NCBI GenBank assembly: GCA_029378245.1
Contig: JARKIF010000305.1
Location: 1-31,226 of the forward strand
Direction: 5' to 3'
Source: Roridomyces roridus
Lineage: Eukaryota > Basidiomycota > Agaricomycetes > Agaricales > Mycenaceae
Length of the DNA stretch: 31,226 bases
In this document: positions 19,301 to 29,857 of the stretch, piece after piece
How the letters are laid out: every line of letters starts with the position of its first letter
How positions within the stretch are numbered: position 1 is the stretch's first letter
Program-made: the position numbers and the translations under genes
Notes under the pieces: model-generated
What the model was told of the DNA's origin: nothing
The model's database searches: none
Seen by the model: only the letters and a program-made list of their open reading frames with translations

Positions 19301-19567
19301 CGCCCAGTGAGAAAGCCGTCTCGGGATATCTTGGGATATCTCGTGATATCTTGACAGACTGCCATTTTCCTCTTGGATTTTCTTGAGGCATCTTGCCGCT
19401 GCGCAAATTTGATCACATTTTCGAGCATTTTTGACACATTTTTGACACATTCTAAGAATCCAAGATATACTGCCAGATTCATAGCGCTGTGTCTCGGGGG
19501 GTCTCGGGATATCTTGGAATTTGACCCAAGATATACCAAGATATCCCGAGACGGCTTTCTCACTGGG
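19301..19567. mobile_element. MITE with terminal inverted repeats, about 267 bp
   Basis: The ends carry inverted repeats beginning CCCAGTGAGAAAGCCGTCTC at the left and the same sequence in reverse at the right, each leading into GGGATATCTTGG-type words repeated several times subterminally. Flanking GATCACG occurs at 19294-19300 and 19568-19574, a likely 7-bp target duplication (or part of an 8-bp one). No transposase is encoded. It lies 40 bp upstream of the start of the gene at 18527-19261 and downstream of the regulator gene ending at 19681. Confidence 0.8.
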
Positions 19568-19680
19568 GATCACGTTTGACTACATTGTAACATTGTCACA
19601 AATCGTACTTTTCCTCTTCCATGCAAACCCAATGCGTCAAAAAGTCAACCCCAGCCGCCATAATACATATTATGTAGTTA

Positions 19681-22600
19681 TCATGACAACGGATACCGCC
19701 CATCATGTCCATGCAGCACCCCAGTATCCGCATATCGAACCCAATCCTGAGGATCTCCCACACCAGTACTTGAATGATCCGTGTACTGCCAACTGTAGAA
19801 TGTCTCAATCAGGTATACCTCCGTAAAAGTAAAAGACTCACCCTTGGACATCCCCATAATACGGTTGCTCGACTGGGACGGCGCCGGCATAACCAGCTAT
19901 ATAATCTCCAAGTTTAGTTCGACATTACACAGCCAAGGAAGAAGAGACGCACCATCCACATACTCGCCGTGGTGGAATCCACTGTGAGCTGAATGCACGT
20001 CATACGGAAAGTCAAACGACTCATGCACCGGCAACAACCCTAGCTCTTCAGTGGATATCGGGAGTGAGAACAGATGATCGGTCTCCTGGATCGACCGCTC
20101 TAGCTGTTCGAGCTGTTCTTGGACCGTGCCGGGACTTTCAGGTTGAATCCACTGGGCGCCCGAGTGGTCCTCCGCAACGACGTATGCGTCCCGACCCCGT
20201 TTCAACGGTGCTGGCGGAGCCGCAGAGGGAACGTACGCCGTGGCTTCATGCCGTCTGTCGCTGCTCCGGTCCAGTACCTCTGTGATCATATCGCTATAAC
20301 AACTTCACTCAGCTACTTCAGACCGGTGGAGAAGGAACTAACCGTTTTCGACCGGCCGTCGCCCAGCTTGTACAGTAAATCAGACTCTTGGCACGAGGGT
20401 AGATCAGAATTTGAACCTACATCTTCTCATACAGACCCAATACATCCACGCATTTCTTGATATCGGCCTTGGCACGCGCAATGTCCACAGGTGAAAGTTT
20501 TTCCGGCCGGGTTCCCCATACGTTCATGAGTAGTATCACCGCAGAGTCAAACAACACGGTCTAGCAGTGTGCAGCATCCAAGTAGGCGTGAGGGTGAGGA
20601 AAGTAGACGTACTATAACATGAGGTTGATACAGGACATGACCTGCGCGCCGTGAGTGCGCCTCCACGACGTGACCGCACGATCGCGCAGAATTGGCACAG
20701 ATGGCAAGCGAAGGGAAGATCGACTGGGACTTGGTTTCAACGACCATAATGAGAGTGAAGCAGACATCTGACCGGTGCGGTGGGAACCGCCCCCGAAGGC
20801 GGAATAAACGGCCGATGTATGAGTATTTGAACTAGGAACAGAATGAGATGTTTGGAACGTGGGGTTGTAGAAAGAGGTACCGTTATAGTAAGCAGCGTAT
20901 CTAGGTTTCGAATTAATCCAAATATCAAGTCGAAGAGAAAGAACCCACAATGAAGCCGACTGGTCGAGGAATATTCCTTTCAAGTTGGGATCCCACCTCA
21001 CTGCACTCGGGTTTAGCTACAAAGCGCAAGGAAGGTACAAGCACATACAATGGGTTGGGATAGAATCGAGCCACTTGTTAAGCGCCGAGTCCAATTCAGC
21101 GATGACCTCCGCCGGACACGATTCGTGTTTCTTGACAGGGTACTAAACGACGACCTCAATTCCACCGCTTGCCCAAAAAGACAGTACTGGGATCACAATA
21201 GCCCGCTGAACTCGATTGAAAAGCATCATCAGCTCGAGGTACGGTGGCAAATACGCTGCAATGGAGGGTTTATCCGCCGGTTGTTGGAACGGCTGCGTTC
21301 CCTCCCAATACTCGTCATCACACGCAATGGGAAGGTCCACGTCGAAATCCTCTGGCCTAGTCGCGGGCGGTCTTCCCAGCAACGAGCTCAATATCGTATC
21401 CTGTTGATCATCGGTGTCTTATCCTGCTGATGGAAAGAGACCGTACCAGGGACAAAAGCATCCAGAACGCGCGCCGCAACAGCTCGGCGTCGAATCTGGA
21501 ACCAACAAGATACCGTCCCCGCCGGTGTGCGCCAATTTCCTGAGCAATGCGGATTCCGACACCTGAGAGAACCCAGCATGCCCTGGGACTAGGCGTTTGA
21601 GCGACGAATAACGCCGAAAGCTGAGTGTGTCGGTCCATCATTGAAAGAGGATCGGAAAAGGCAAACGCACACAAATCACTTGGAGCTTATAAAGCGAAAA
21701 TCGGAACGTTTGGAAGGTCGCTGCCATCCACAGGGGTCGTACTTGCCGGAACCATTTCCAGCCGGCACTGCCCTGGTGGGGCTCTTGATCCAATAAAACT
21801 CTAGGGTCGTCTGAACATCTGGGAAACAGTCAGCGCAGAAATTTAGGAAGGGAAAGATTGGATGACAACCTGGCGGCGAGAGCACAGACCAGTAGAACGA
21901 CGGAGCCAAAATGGAGGTCACTGAGATGCTCTCCTGAGAAATGGACCGACGAAAGCTCGGGGCATGCAAGAGTCCCATGAGGGGGTTGATCCGCTCGAAA
22001 TACAAGTCGATGAGTGAGGTGAGAAGATCGTCTTCAGGAAACGACTGGGGAGGTATGGCTTCTTCAACCATATCATGCCACTTTTCTTCTGTCAGAGGAG
22101 ATAAAGATGAGAAACTCGAGCTTACAGGCTTGGGATCCCAAAACTCTGGCCGTTGCGCGTTGAAAGTTTGTTTGTTGGTCGACTCGTTGAAGATTTTCAT
22201 GTCCATGATATCTATGAGAAACGACCGGCTGCTCGATTTCCCAAAGTAGCGATAGTGATTCCCATCGTGACCGGGGGTTGTAGAGTGCAGAGTTAGCCGT
22301 TTTAGTGGGTCAACCACGTTCAGATTCACCAAGACGCCCTCTTTCTCGCCGGGTGCCCCTGATTCCGGTGTGCCCTCGGGAGCATATTTTTCGACGTCGA
22401 CCAGGACTTGAAAAAGTACGGCAGGATCATCGGAGGGAATGTAGGTTGTAGTCGTCGAAAGAATAGCAGCGACGTGTTCACGAGCGTTCTTGTAGTTGAC
22501 CGTCGAGCTGCTGTTTTCCTTCGTGGCCAAAAAAACTTGTGAATCGAGCGGATAGTTGACTTGGAATCTCACCTTGAAGGACATGAGATGCGTACATTGC

Positions 22601-22848
22601 ACCCTTGCAGTTATGCAATTGGAACATTTGCTGCCCGACTCGGCTGTGCCGTCGCCTGCAGGAAGTGAGCAGACAATCTCGTCGGGAGTGTTGGGTGAGT
22701 ACATCGGACTATCTGCAGGTCAGTACTTGTGCTCCAGTCCGTTTCAAGACGCGCCTTTTCTCCTTCGACAGTTGTCGCAGGCAGAACCGGGAACTCTTCG
22801 TCGTTTGGGACCCTTTGAAGTGCCATCCGCGGTATTTTGGTCTGGCAT
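19681..22848 (-). CDS. Zn2Cys6 transcription factor with Fungal_trans domain, 17 exons, one frameshift
   Basis: Starts MPDQNTADGTSKGPKRRR, then a zinc cluster of form C-x2-C-x6-C-x9-C-x2-C-x6-C (CDNCRRRKVRC, KCSNCITARVQCTH), which binds DNA as a nuclear regulator. A Fungal_trans (PF04082-type) middle region follows: FPEDDLLTSLIDLYFERINP, AGWKWFRQVRPL, ACWVLSGVGIRIAQEIGAH, LLGRPPATRPEDFDVDLP, YNVQILIHRPFIP. The C-terminus ends GRYPLS. Exons (minus order): 22755-22848, 22703-22708 (6 nt), 22573-22655, 21870-22518, 21671-21818, 21447-21620, 21197-21400, 21049-21142, 20949-21000, 20881-20900, 20773-20831, 20613-20723, 20421-20560, 20343-20366, 19953-20293, 19842-19896, 19681-19792. The first intron is GC-AG. 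Exon 4 needs one extra base near 21933 (within CAGG) to continue into LSDLHFGSVVLLVCAL; then all phases agree and the product is 788 aa. Target genes unknown. Confidence 0.85.
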
Positions 22849-23177
22849 CCGTCCGCTGTGGTGAGGGTGTGATTCAAGAGAGAGTTTGCCGAATTGACGA
22901 TCACACAGCCTGGGCACAGCTTTCTAAACGGATTTCTCCTCACAGAATTACATTCCTGGTCAATTCTTGGTCTTTTTCTCAAGCTATAGACACCGTTGAC
23001 TATGCGCGCCCGCGAATTTTTCCGTTTTAGGCTTGCGATTTCTGATTGACATATTCTGTCAAGCAGATAAGCAAGCACCATGAGACGATATTCTCCCGTC
23101 AAGATCTCTGCCGTTAGGCTGCGATCCAGAAAGATTAACGCTCGTACAATTCTCTATAGCCACGCACACGCATCCTG
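22849..23177. other. intergenic between the two regulator genes
   Basis: No gene seen. It holds the promoter of the first regulator and the 3' flank of the second. Both genes are on the minus strand. Confidence 0.4.
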
Positions 23178-26100
23178 CTAAAAGCCAAGCTGCTCCACAA
23201 AGCTCTGCCACGTCGCATCCAACATCGGCGGCGTCCCTCCGCCTCCACCCATCGTCGAAAACGCACCCGGCACCCCGAATCCAAACGCCCCGGGACTGGG
23301 TCCAAAGATACTCCCCTGGCTCCCACCCCCGCTTGGACCACCACCCATACCCATACCCATACCGCCAGCCCCAGCCCCAATCCCAGAATACTGCTCCGGC
23401 ATCCCGATCCCCAACTGGAACGTATCATAAAACTGCGACGGCTCCCCAAGCTCAAAGCTCCTCATATCCTGCTCGATAGTAGGATGCATCGGCCCACTCC
23501 CACCACCCGACGGAAAAGAGTCGGACAGCATCCCCGGCAGGCGCAGAGGGCTTGCATTCGAGGAGTCCGGGGAGCCCGTGTCCATCTTGGAGTTGGTCAC
23601 CAACGGGTGTATGAGATGCGTCTTTCCGCCCAGACGGTCGAGGTCCGCAGGGGTGACGTCGCAGCCTGGGAAGTCACTCGGAGCTGTGTCGTCCACGGCT
23701 CGGTGGGCCTGGGCTGCCAGACTCGCTATGGCTGGCTACACACATTCAAGATCAGCGCCGTGCCCCTGCCCCTGTCACAGAGTACAAAGCTCACCTGGAG
23801 ATGTGCGGCAAACCGATTGCTCGCAGAGGCGTCCAAGAACAGCCGAGAGAGCACATCCAATTCCTCCAGCGACGACTTGGTCATCTTGGACGTCGGGGAG
23901 CGAGTGACGAGTATGCACATAACAATCTAAAGAGTACTCAGATTCGGTCTAGAATTCACGTCACCACACTCACCGCTGCAGAGAGCGCAGGCGACCACGC
24001 ATATCCGACACGCGCAATCAGCTGCGGCGAATCCTCCCAAATAAAGACCAACGAGCGAATCAATCGCCACGCCGAGCGGTAGGCGGCCATGACGGAAGGG
24101 ATGAATCGGTGATTGGCCAAATCATCCGGCTTGTCCTGCAGGGCTTGGGTAAAGTATGGGCGATGAAGATTCAGTAGGGCTGAAAAGTCTATTTAGCGCC
24201 AGCGCTGCAAAGAAAAGATGGCGCGTACCATTCTCCTTGGCCGTGAGTATCAAGAACCGTTGCATCTGCTGGATACGTGTCGGGGCGGGAACCTGCGGCG
24301 TGCAATTGGGTCGCAGGTGCACGGGGACGTAAAAGTCCCGAATCTTGCGATCCAAGCACAAGACGGTGCTATACGACGGAGGCTTGGCTCCAAAGGCGAC
24401 CCCCATAACGGACTGCATCAAGCTGCTGTATTTACACATCCAGAGGAAGACTGAGAAGACTTGAGTGACGTCCGATTGATACGAAGTACACTTACAGCCG
24501 ATTTCCTTGTCCCTCTCCGCAGCCGGGACGTCGCTAGGGCATCGGGTGTCGTCAGGGTATGAGCAGCCGACATACGGGGTCGACAGGCTCGGGGGTCGTC
24601 CGAGAGATAAGCTCTATGACTTAGTCAGCATGCATCTGAAGTAGTGAATGTGGACTCACCAGACAACTATCCGCTATGAAAAGCTGCCAGAAGGCCCGCC
24701 GACGCTGCTGGCTCAAGTCATCGCACAGACTCCATCGCGAGCTGTCAAGGTCTACAGGCCATGTCAGCATTCGTGTCCCGAACGAGCACAAGACGTACGC
24801 AGGCCAATCTACGATAGGCATTCGTAAGCACAAGAACAAACGGACGTCACTGCTCGGTCACTCACCCCATATGCAAGTCGTATGGCTGTCCCGATGTAGA
24901 TCCATGCAGAATTGGACGACGAGCCCTCCCACTCGCTCAGGTCGAGATAATGCGCCATGTGGATCTGCTACAGATGAGTCTCGGGAAGGTCCAGCTTGAG
25001 ATGAGAACGTGCCAAGGCCTGAATGGCCGGGATCGTCGTCTCCCGCATCGGTGAAGCGATACTCAGAGCGGCACGCGACAAAAAATAGTACTCTCTTAAC
25101 TCCATGGAGCACGGAGGCCGCTTGGGATCGAGGAGGGCGGCTGTAGCCAACACGGCGAAGAGGAGGGGAAACGTCTGATGGCTCTTCAAGTGCTGGAAGG
25201 ACCTGCATCGTCATGAGGGAGCGCCAGAGATCACGGGCAGCTGACTCACCCTGCACGGTACACGACCTCCAGAACCCCGTCCAGCAGTTCTTTGCGCTCG
25301 AGATTGGTGGGCCTACACGCATGAGACGAGACCAATCCGGAAGGGAAGAGACTGACAGATAAGCCCCATGCTCGACGTAGACGTCCACGAGGGCCATGGC
25401 CTCGGAGAGCGGGGGTAGATGCTCGTATATCTCCTGGCCGAGTTCTTGGTCGACAACGTCCAAGTCGGGGAACGATAGCTCGACGATTCGGCGAGACAGT
25501 CGAGGAGGCGGTATCACGGGGGTAGGCGGTGATTTGGCCAATGCACGCAGGAGATACTGGATGGCTCTTTGAGTGCGATCCCGGAGAATAGGAGCACAGA
25601 GACGCACCTCTGACCGTGCAGTCTGACCCAAAAAGTTTCCCTCGCCATGCAGTCCAAGGGTCAGTGTACCTTGAAGATACATCAGATGAGTGCAAGCGCG
25701 GAGCACGGTATGACTGACCAAAGGAATCGATGAAATTCCCCTCTTCTGACCGAGGAGCGGGGTCATTGAAATTGAATTCGTCCACCAGAGTCGACTGCTC
25801 GCTAGATGCGGGAGAGGGACCGCCTTGCACGGGCTGGGAGTGACTCTTGAGGTGGAGCGGGTCGGTTTGCAGCAGTGGGTGAGGGCGGTCGGACACGGTC
25901 TCTTGCAGGGCTCGGAGGGCGTCTTCAAGCTCCCGGATGCGGCCGCAGAGCTCCTCGATGCGATCATGGAGCTCCTCGGTATTGGATAAAATGAAGCGGT
26001 TTCCTTTGCCTGGGCAGACAAGTCAGACTCGGCCTTCTGCAGATGGGCTGACTGACCGGCAGTGAGATGGCCTGCTGAAAGTCAATACAAGAAGAAAAAA

Positions 26101-26425
26101 AGTCGACGACCAAGACCATGCACCGTCGGGGCAGATGCTTCCACATCCTCTGCGAGAGGTTTCAGTGAATTCTCCGGTCGGACAAGTCGACTCACCTTGA
26201 AACACATTTCCCGCAAGGCACCTGAAAAGCAAAGGTGAGTTTGTTTTTGCGGTCGACAATGCCAGTCTCGCACATTCTTGTCACACCTGAACTTGAGTCT
26301 TCGACATTCCGCGCAAGAGGTCGGGCTGCGCTCAGTCAGACGAGGCGCATGAATGGAGAGACCTTCGGGACGCACACACGACCGGGCTTCTTGCGCGTTT
26401 TCTCTTTGGTAGGAACGCTGGGCAT
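23178..26425 (-). CDS. Zn2Cys6 transcription factor with Fungal_trans domain
   Basis: Starts MPSVPTKEKTRKKPGR, then the zinc cluster SCAECRRLKFRCDK, VPCGKC, RGCGSICPDG, spread over exons 2-4. A coiled-coil dimerisation helix follows (ILSNTEELHDRIEELC), then the Fungal_trans region (QRRRAFWQLFIADSCL, LDRKIRDFYVPVHLRPN) and a glycine/methionine-rich tail (GMGMGMGGGPSGGG) ending ATWQSFVEQLGF, the usual end of this agaric family. Early exons: 26376-26425, 26274-26325, 26196-26221, 26124-26149, 26057-26071 (15 nt), 25719-26009; a 10-nt exon lies at 24799-24808. One intron (24968-25012) is GC-AG, and without it an in-frame TAG would appear. No frameshift was found. Length is estimated at 850-900 aa. 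A nuclear regulator, target unknown; it is oriented like its neighbour at 19681-22848. Confidence 0.88.
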
Positions 26426-27002
26426 GCCGAGCGAGTATCCAATGTGCGAGTCGGTAACGAGGACACTGGGCAACGGAGAGGGGCGAGATGGGTCAGCAAA
26501 TCACTCTGCGGCCCGTGACTCTCTCCTTCTCGTCGATCCTCTTCCAAGGCGTTCCTGTGTCCATTGAGTGTCAACAACGACGGTCCAGGCATCACCTTCG
26601 AGTCGTTCACGCGACTGCCTCGTTACTTGCCCCAAAACAAGAATTCAGGGCATGCCCGCGGTTTCTTCCTTGATTTGCTTCTATCACCTCGCTTTTCCAT
26701 CGTGGAGGACGCACCTGCTCATGTTTCCCGTGCGGCGTCGTGCCTGACATTGTACAAAAAGCACCGTGTCGGTGAATGCCTCCACTTGTCATTCCGCACA
26801 CGGACAGTACCACCGAGCCTGGACCTCGTGGCTTTCCAAATCCGAATAACAATGACGTCCGATTCGCCGACGCCTCGAGGCATCCGTGCGCCAACAACGA
26901 TGCATCGAATCTAAGTGCGTAATCGGCGGGTATATAAGCTTGCATGCCACCTCACATCGCTTCCTATCTATCCTCTCCCCGTCGTACGACTGACTCCCCT
27001 CC
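26426..27002. other. divergent promoter region
   Basis: No gene seen in this region between the minus-strand regulator and the plus-strand SH3-like gene. An open frame on the plus strand (26564-26914) shows no family resemblance and overlaps the promoter. Confidence 0.4.
26931..26937 (+). promoter_or_regulatory. TATA box of the SH3-like protein gene
   Basis: TATATAA, 65 nt before the ATG at 27003. Confidence 0.6.
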
Positions 27003-27487
27003 ATGTCCATGTCCAACGCCGTCGTTGAAGAGATCACGGTACATCCACCCTTCCTTCCTCCACACGGAACTCATATCTACTGCGCAGCCCGGGGACATCG
27101 TCGCCGTCTCTCACCATGCCTACGGCCGCCGCGAGGGCCTCGTCGTTGGCGCTCACATCGACTATGCTGTGCGTGCTCGCTGTCCAGCAGTGTGACATCA
27201 CCCGCTCGCTTGTTGTGCTCATCATCTCCGCTCTCCGCTCAGGGCCGCCAAATACTCGAAGTGCAGTTGGATCCGGGTGAGGTTTACAACGCATGGTACG
27301 TCCTGTCCCCGCCACCGACCCCTCTTTACCTCACACCCCCGCTGGCATCCACTTCGCCGCTCCGATTACGTTGACTAACATTCGACTTGTTAGGTACCCC
27401 ACCGTGACACGCGTCCGGCGCACCGTTTCATACGCCCGGCCTTCCCTCGGTCGGTCCCGCACCGTCGAGCGTCGGATTTATTGGTGA
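27003..27487 (+). CDS. small SH3/KOW-like barrel protein, 87 aa, four exons
   Basis: Exons: 27003-27038, 27088-27168, 27243-27295, 27394-27487, with all junctions in frame (264 nt). The protein starts MSMSNAVVEEIT, then PGDIVAVSHHAYGRREGLVV, GRQILEVQLDPGEVYNAW and YPTVTRV, followed by an arginine-rich tail. The pattern (GD-x-V, a turn, REG-x-VV, then VQLD-GE-x-x-AWYP-V) resembles small SH3-like barrels common in agaric genomes, whose role is not established. No signal peptide. An open TATA promoter precedes it. Confidence 0.7.
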
Positions 27488-27643
27488 TGCGAAATTAAAT
27501 TGGATTGGACATTATATCTCTTGGTGTACACTGCTTCTTTACTTTACCTTTTCCCTCGGCGTCCTCATTGCTTTTACTAGAAAGAATTGGATGGGAATTC
27601 AATATCCAATGTCGGGTAGTACTGGAATACAACTTACTGCTGG

Positions 27644-29472
27644 TCACAGTCTTGCTCTCCCACTCGCAACAATCTCCTTCAAATTCCTCTCCCTCGTCAC
27701 GAGGTTTTCCGGAAACTCGGACGAATTGAGGTCAGCCGCAACCATAGCCATGAACCGCTCGTGGATCTCGGTCGGAACGCGTGTAAACAACCAAGGCGCA
27801 TCGACGTTGGCGTTCCACGTCCCATCTGCCTGGCGGATCGGCGGGGCCTTGAAGCACCTGATGTACCCCGGAATGTCGTTATAACAGTGCGTCCGAACTT
27901 GATCTCGCGCAAATCCAAAGTTCTGCAGCGAAAAGTCGGATCTGTTGCAATTTGAACCATTTCTGTCACTAGGTTGAAGACTTGTTTGGACAAACCGGCT
28001 CATGGTGTTGACGAGGAGAGTATTGTCGTCCCAAAACTTGTGCTCGACACCTTCCGCGGACTGGCGCATCCAAATTGGCTCCGAGACGGCTACGACGCGT
28101 TTGACATGTTCGTAGTTCCGTGCATCTTTGAGGGAGTTGCGGATCGCCAAAGCCAATGCACCGATGGACGAAGCTTCGTGCACAGACAGCGTCGGCGTGC
28201 GTACGAAGAACAGCGGGTTCCCGACTGCCAGCAGCCCAGGTACGCGCCATTCTCCTGGCTTGAGGACGTCTGGATTTTTGACGCCGCGGTACTGCATTCA
28301 AATCAAATCGTCAACGCCGAATTTCTCGAAGAATCTTGGCGAAATCCGACACATACGCTGAGCAAACTGCCAATAGTCTTAATCGGGGTCTTCAAGCATC
28401 GGTTCAACGTCGCCACAACGTATCCAGCAACCGCATCGTTCGCCGACGTCCGCTCACCCGCATTACCCGGCCACAAATTTGCCACCGCACGCAGTTGAAT
28501 GATTTGCTGCGGGGAGAACAAGAGGTCCACATGCGTCGTCGTAGCGAACGCACTGCCCATCATCTCTGCCCATTTGTCCTTGGGGTAGAGTTCTTTAAGA
28601 TGAGGAAGGTGACGATCGATGAATGCCGCGGTGGATGGATTGCCATCGTTGTGCTCGGCGGGGGTAGGGTCCCGGAATTTCTCGTACGTCGGCCGCCCGA
28701 AGAACGGGTGTTTGCCTTGGTAGTATTGTGACCACGCGCATAGGAATTGGAATACAAATTCTCCGTCCCCTGTTTCCATTGTTAGTAGCGTTGAGTGAGG
28801 AACAAGATTGCGTTTATGTAAATCACCCACCGAGCATGTGGCTGGAAGACCACCCAAGGGACGATTCATTCGTTTTGGGGCAGTATGTCACCTTGAGACG
28901 CAATAAGCGGCTCGTCCCAGTCTGGTTGGTCCGCGCCGGTAATGTCCATAGAAATTTCGTCCACGATTTCAGGCGGAACGGCGGAGGGACTCTGGAAGTG
29001 ATCCAGAGGTTCTTGGATTGTTTCAAACAAAATCGGGACTCCTCGTTTCCCCTGTTCAATCTGGGAATGCATAAGTTCAGAATGAGTTGAAACTACGATC
29101 GGTGGATGGAATACGCGCACCGACCAATCGTTGCCCTTGATCCTCAGTCGTCCGGTAGCGTGTGGGTAGTACGCCAAAGTATCCTGCAGAGCGTCGAGCA
29201 AGCGCCGTTCGTCAAAACATCCGGGGAAGATGTTCGAAATGGCGATCTAGACGCAATAATTATCTCAACACTGCACTGTATACCACCCTCGGACAAATAC
29301 AATGTCTGCGTACCCCAAAAACAACTCGGTCCGTCCCCGGAAGAGGAAGAGGGAAAACATCCTTGTAGGCTGAATCCGAGTCGCGAGGAAGGACCCACAC
29401 TACAAGTGAATATTAGTGCGACGGGGGGAATGATATGTAATTTGACGACTCGCCTGTTCCTTGCAGTGGCAT
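27644..29472 (-). CDS. HxxxD acyltransferase (PF02458-type), one frameshift
   Basis: BAHD/trichothecene-acetyltransferase-like enzyme that would move an acyl group from CoA to an alcohol or amine. The HxxxD motif is HMLGD, formed across an intron (SSHMLG joined to DGEFVFQF). Other family segments are DERRLLDALQDTLAYYPHA, WSQYYQGK and WDDNTLLVNTMSR. The usual C-terminal DFGWG motif appears as a weakened NFGFA, so activity is uncertain. The first intron (29400-29453) is GC-AG with donor GCGAGT. The TATA box at 29531-29537 favours the ATG at 29472 (MPLQGTVWVLP); an upstream ATG at 29505 is only 26 nt from it. The frame slips near 28907-28910: DWDEP is followed by LLRLKVTYCPK one frame over, an extra C. 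Downstream the gene is intact and ends at 27644. Confidence 0.8.
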
Positions 29473-29530
29473 TGAAGTCTGTAATTCCAGGAGCTCCGTA
29501 TGCATAAGGAATCGTACCAACCCAACACGA

Positions 29531-29537
29531 TTTTATA
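29531..29537 (-). promoter_or_regulatory. TATA box of the acyltransferase gene
   Basis: TATAAAA on the minus strand, 58 nt before the ATG at 29472. The rest of 29473-29857 holds no other gene that I can see. Confidence 0.5.
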
Positions 29538-29857
29538 CCATCTGCGTGCCGTAGCTGGCTGCCTACGAGATGTCGCCCGCACTTGACTCTGAGCCTGTCA
29601 GCGCTTGCGGCCTTGGAGACCTTGCCCAAAGTCTGCGGATGGATGGCATACGACGAGTCTAATGTAGCACAACAGCGAGCTCAAGCGGCGGCCAGGCTAC
29701 GCCTTCGCCTCTGGTGTAGCGGGCACCATGCATAACAGTGGTGGTTATTCGTCTCAAAGCGGGAAGTTGGAGAGTCAGATCGCAGGCAAGGCAAGAGAAA
29801 TTGAACCAAGTTCTGATATCGATAAGTTACAATTATTTCCTGTTCTACAAGTAATAT

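Noticed and set aside
24968..24970. In-frame TAG in the second regulator, taken first as a nonsense mutation
   Set aside because: It falls at the end of a 45-nt GC-AG intron (24968-25012); removing the intron joins IQAL to QIHMAHYLDLSEW, as expected for the family.
24858..26021. 387-codon minus-strand open frame
   Set aside because: It is a shadow frame across several exons and introns of the regulator at 23178-26425; the family motifs lie in other frames.
26564..26914. 116-codon plus-strand frame
   Set aside because: It lies in the promoter region between two divergent genes and shows no coding features.
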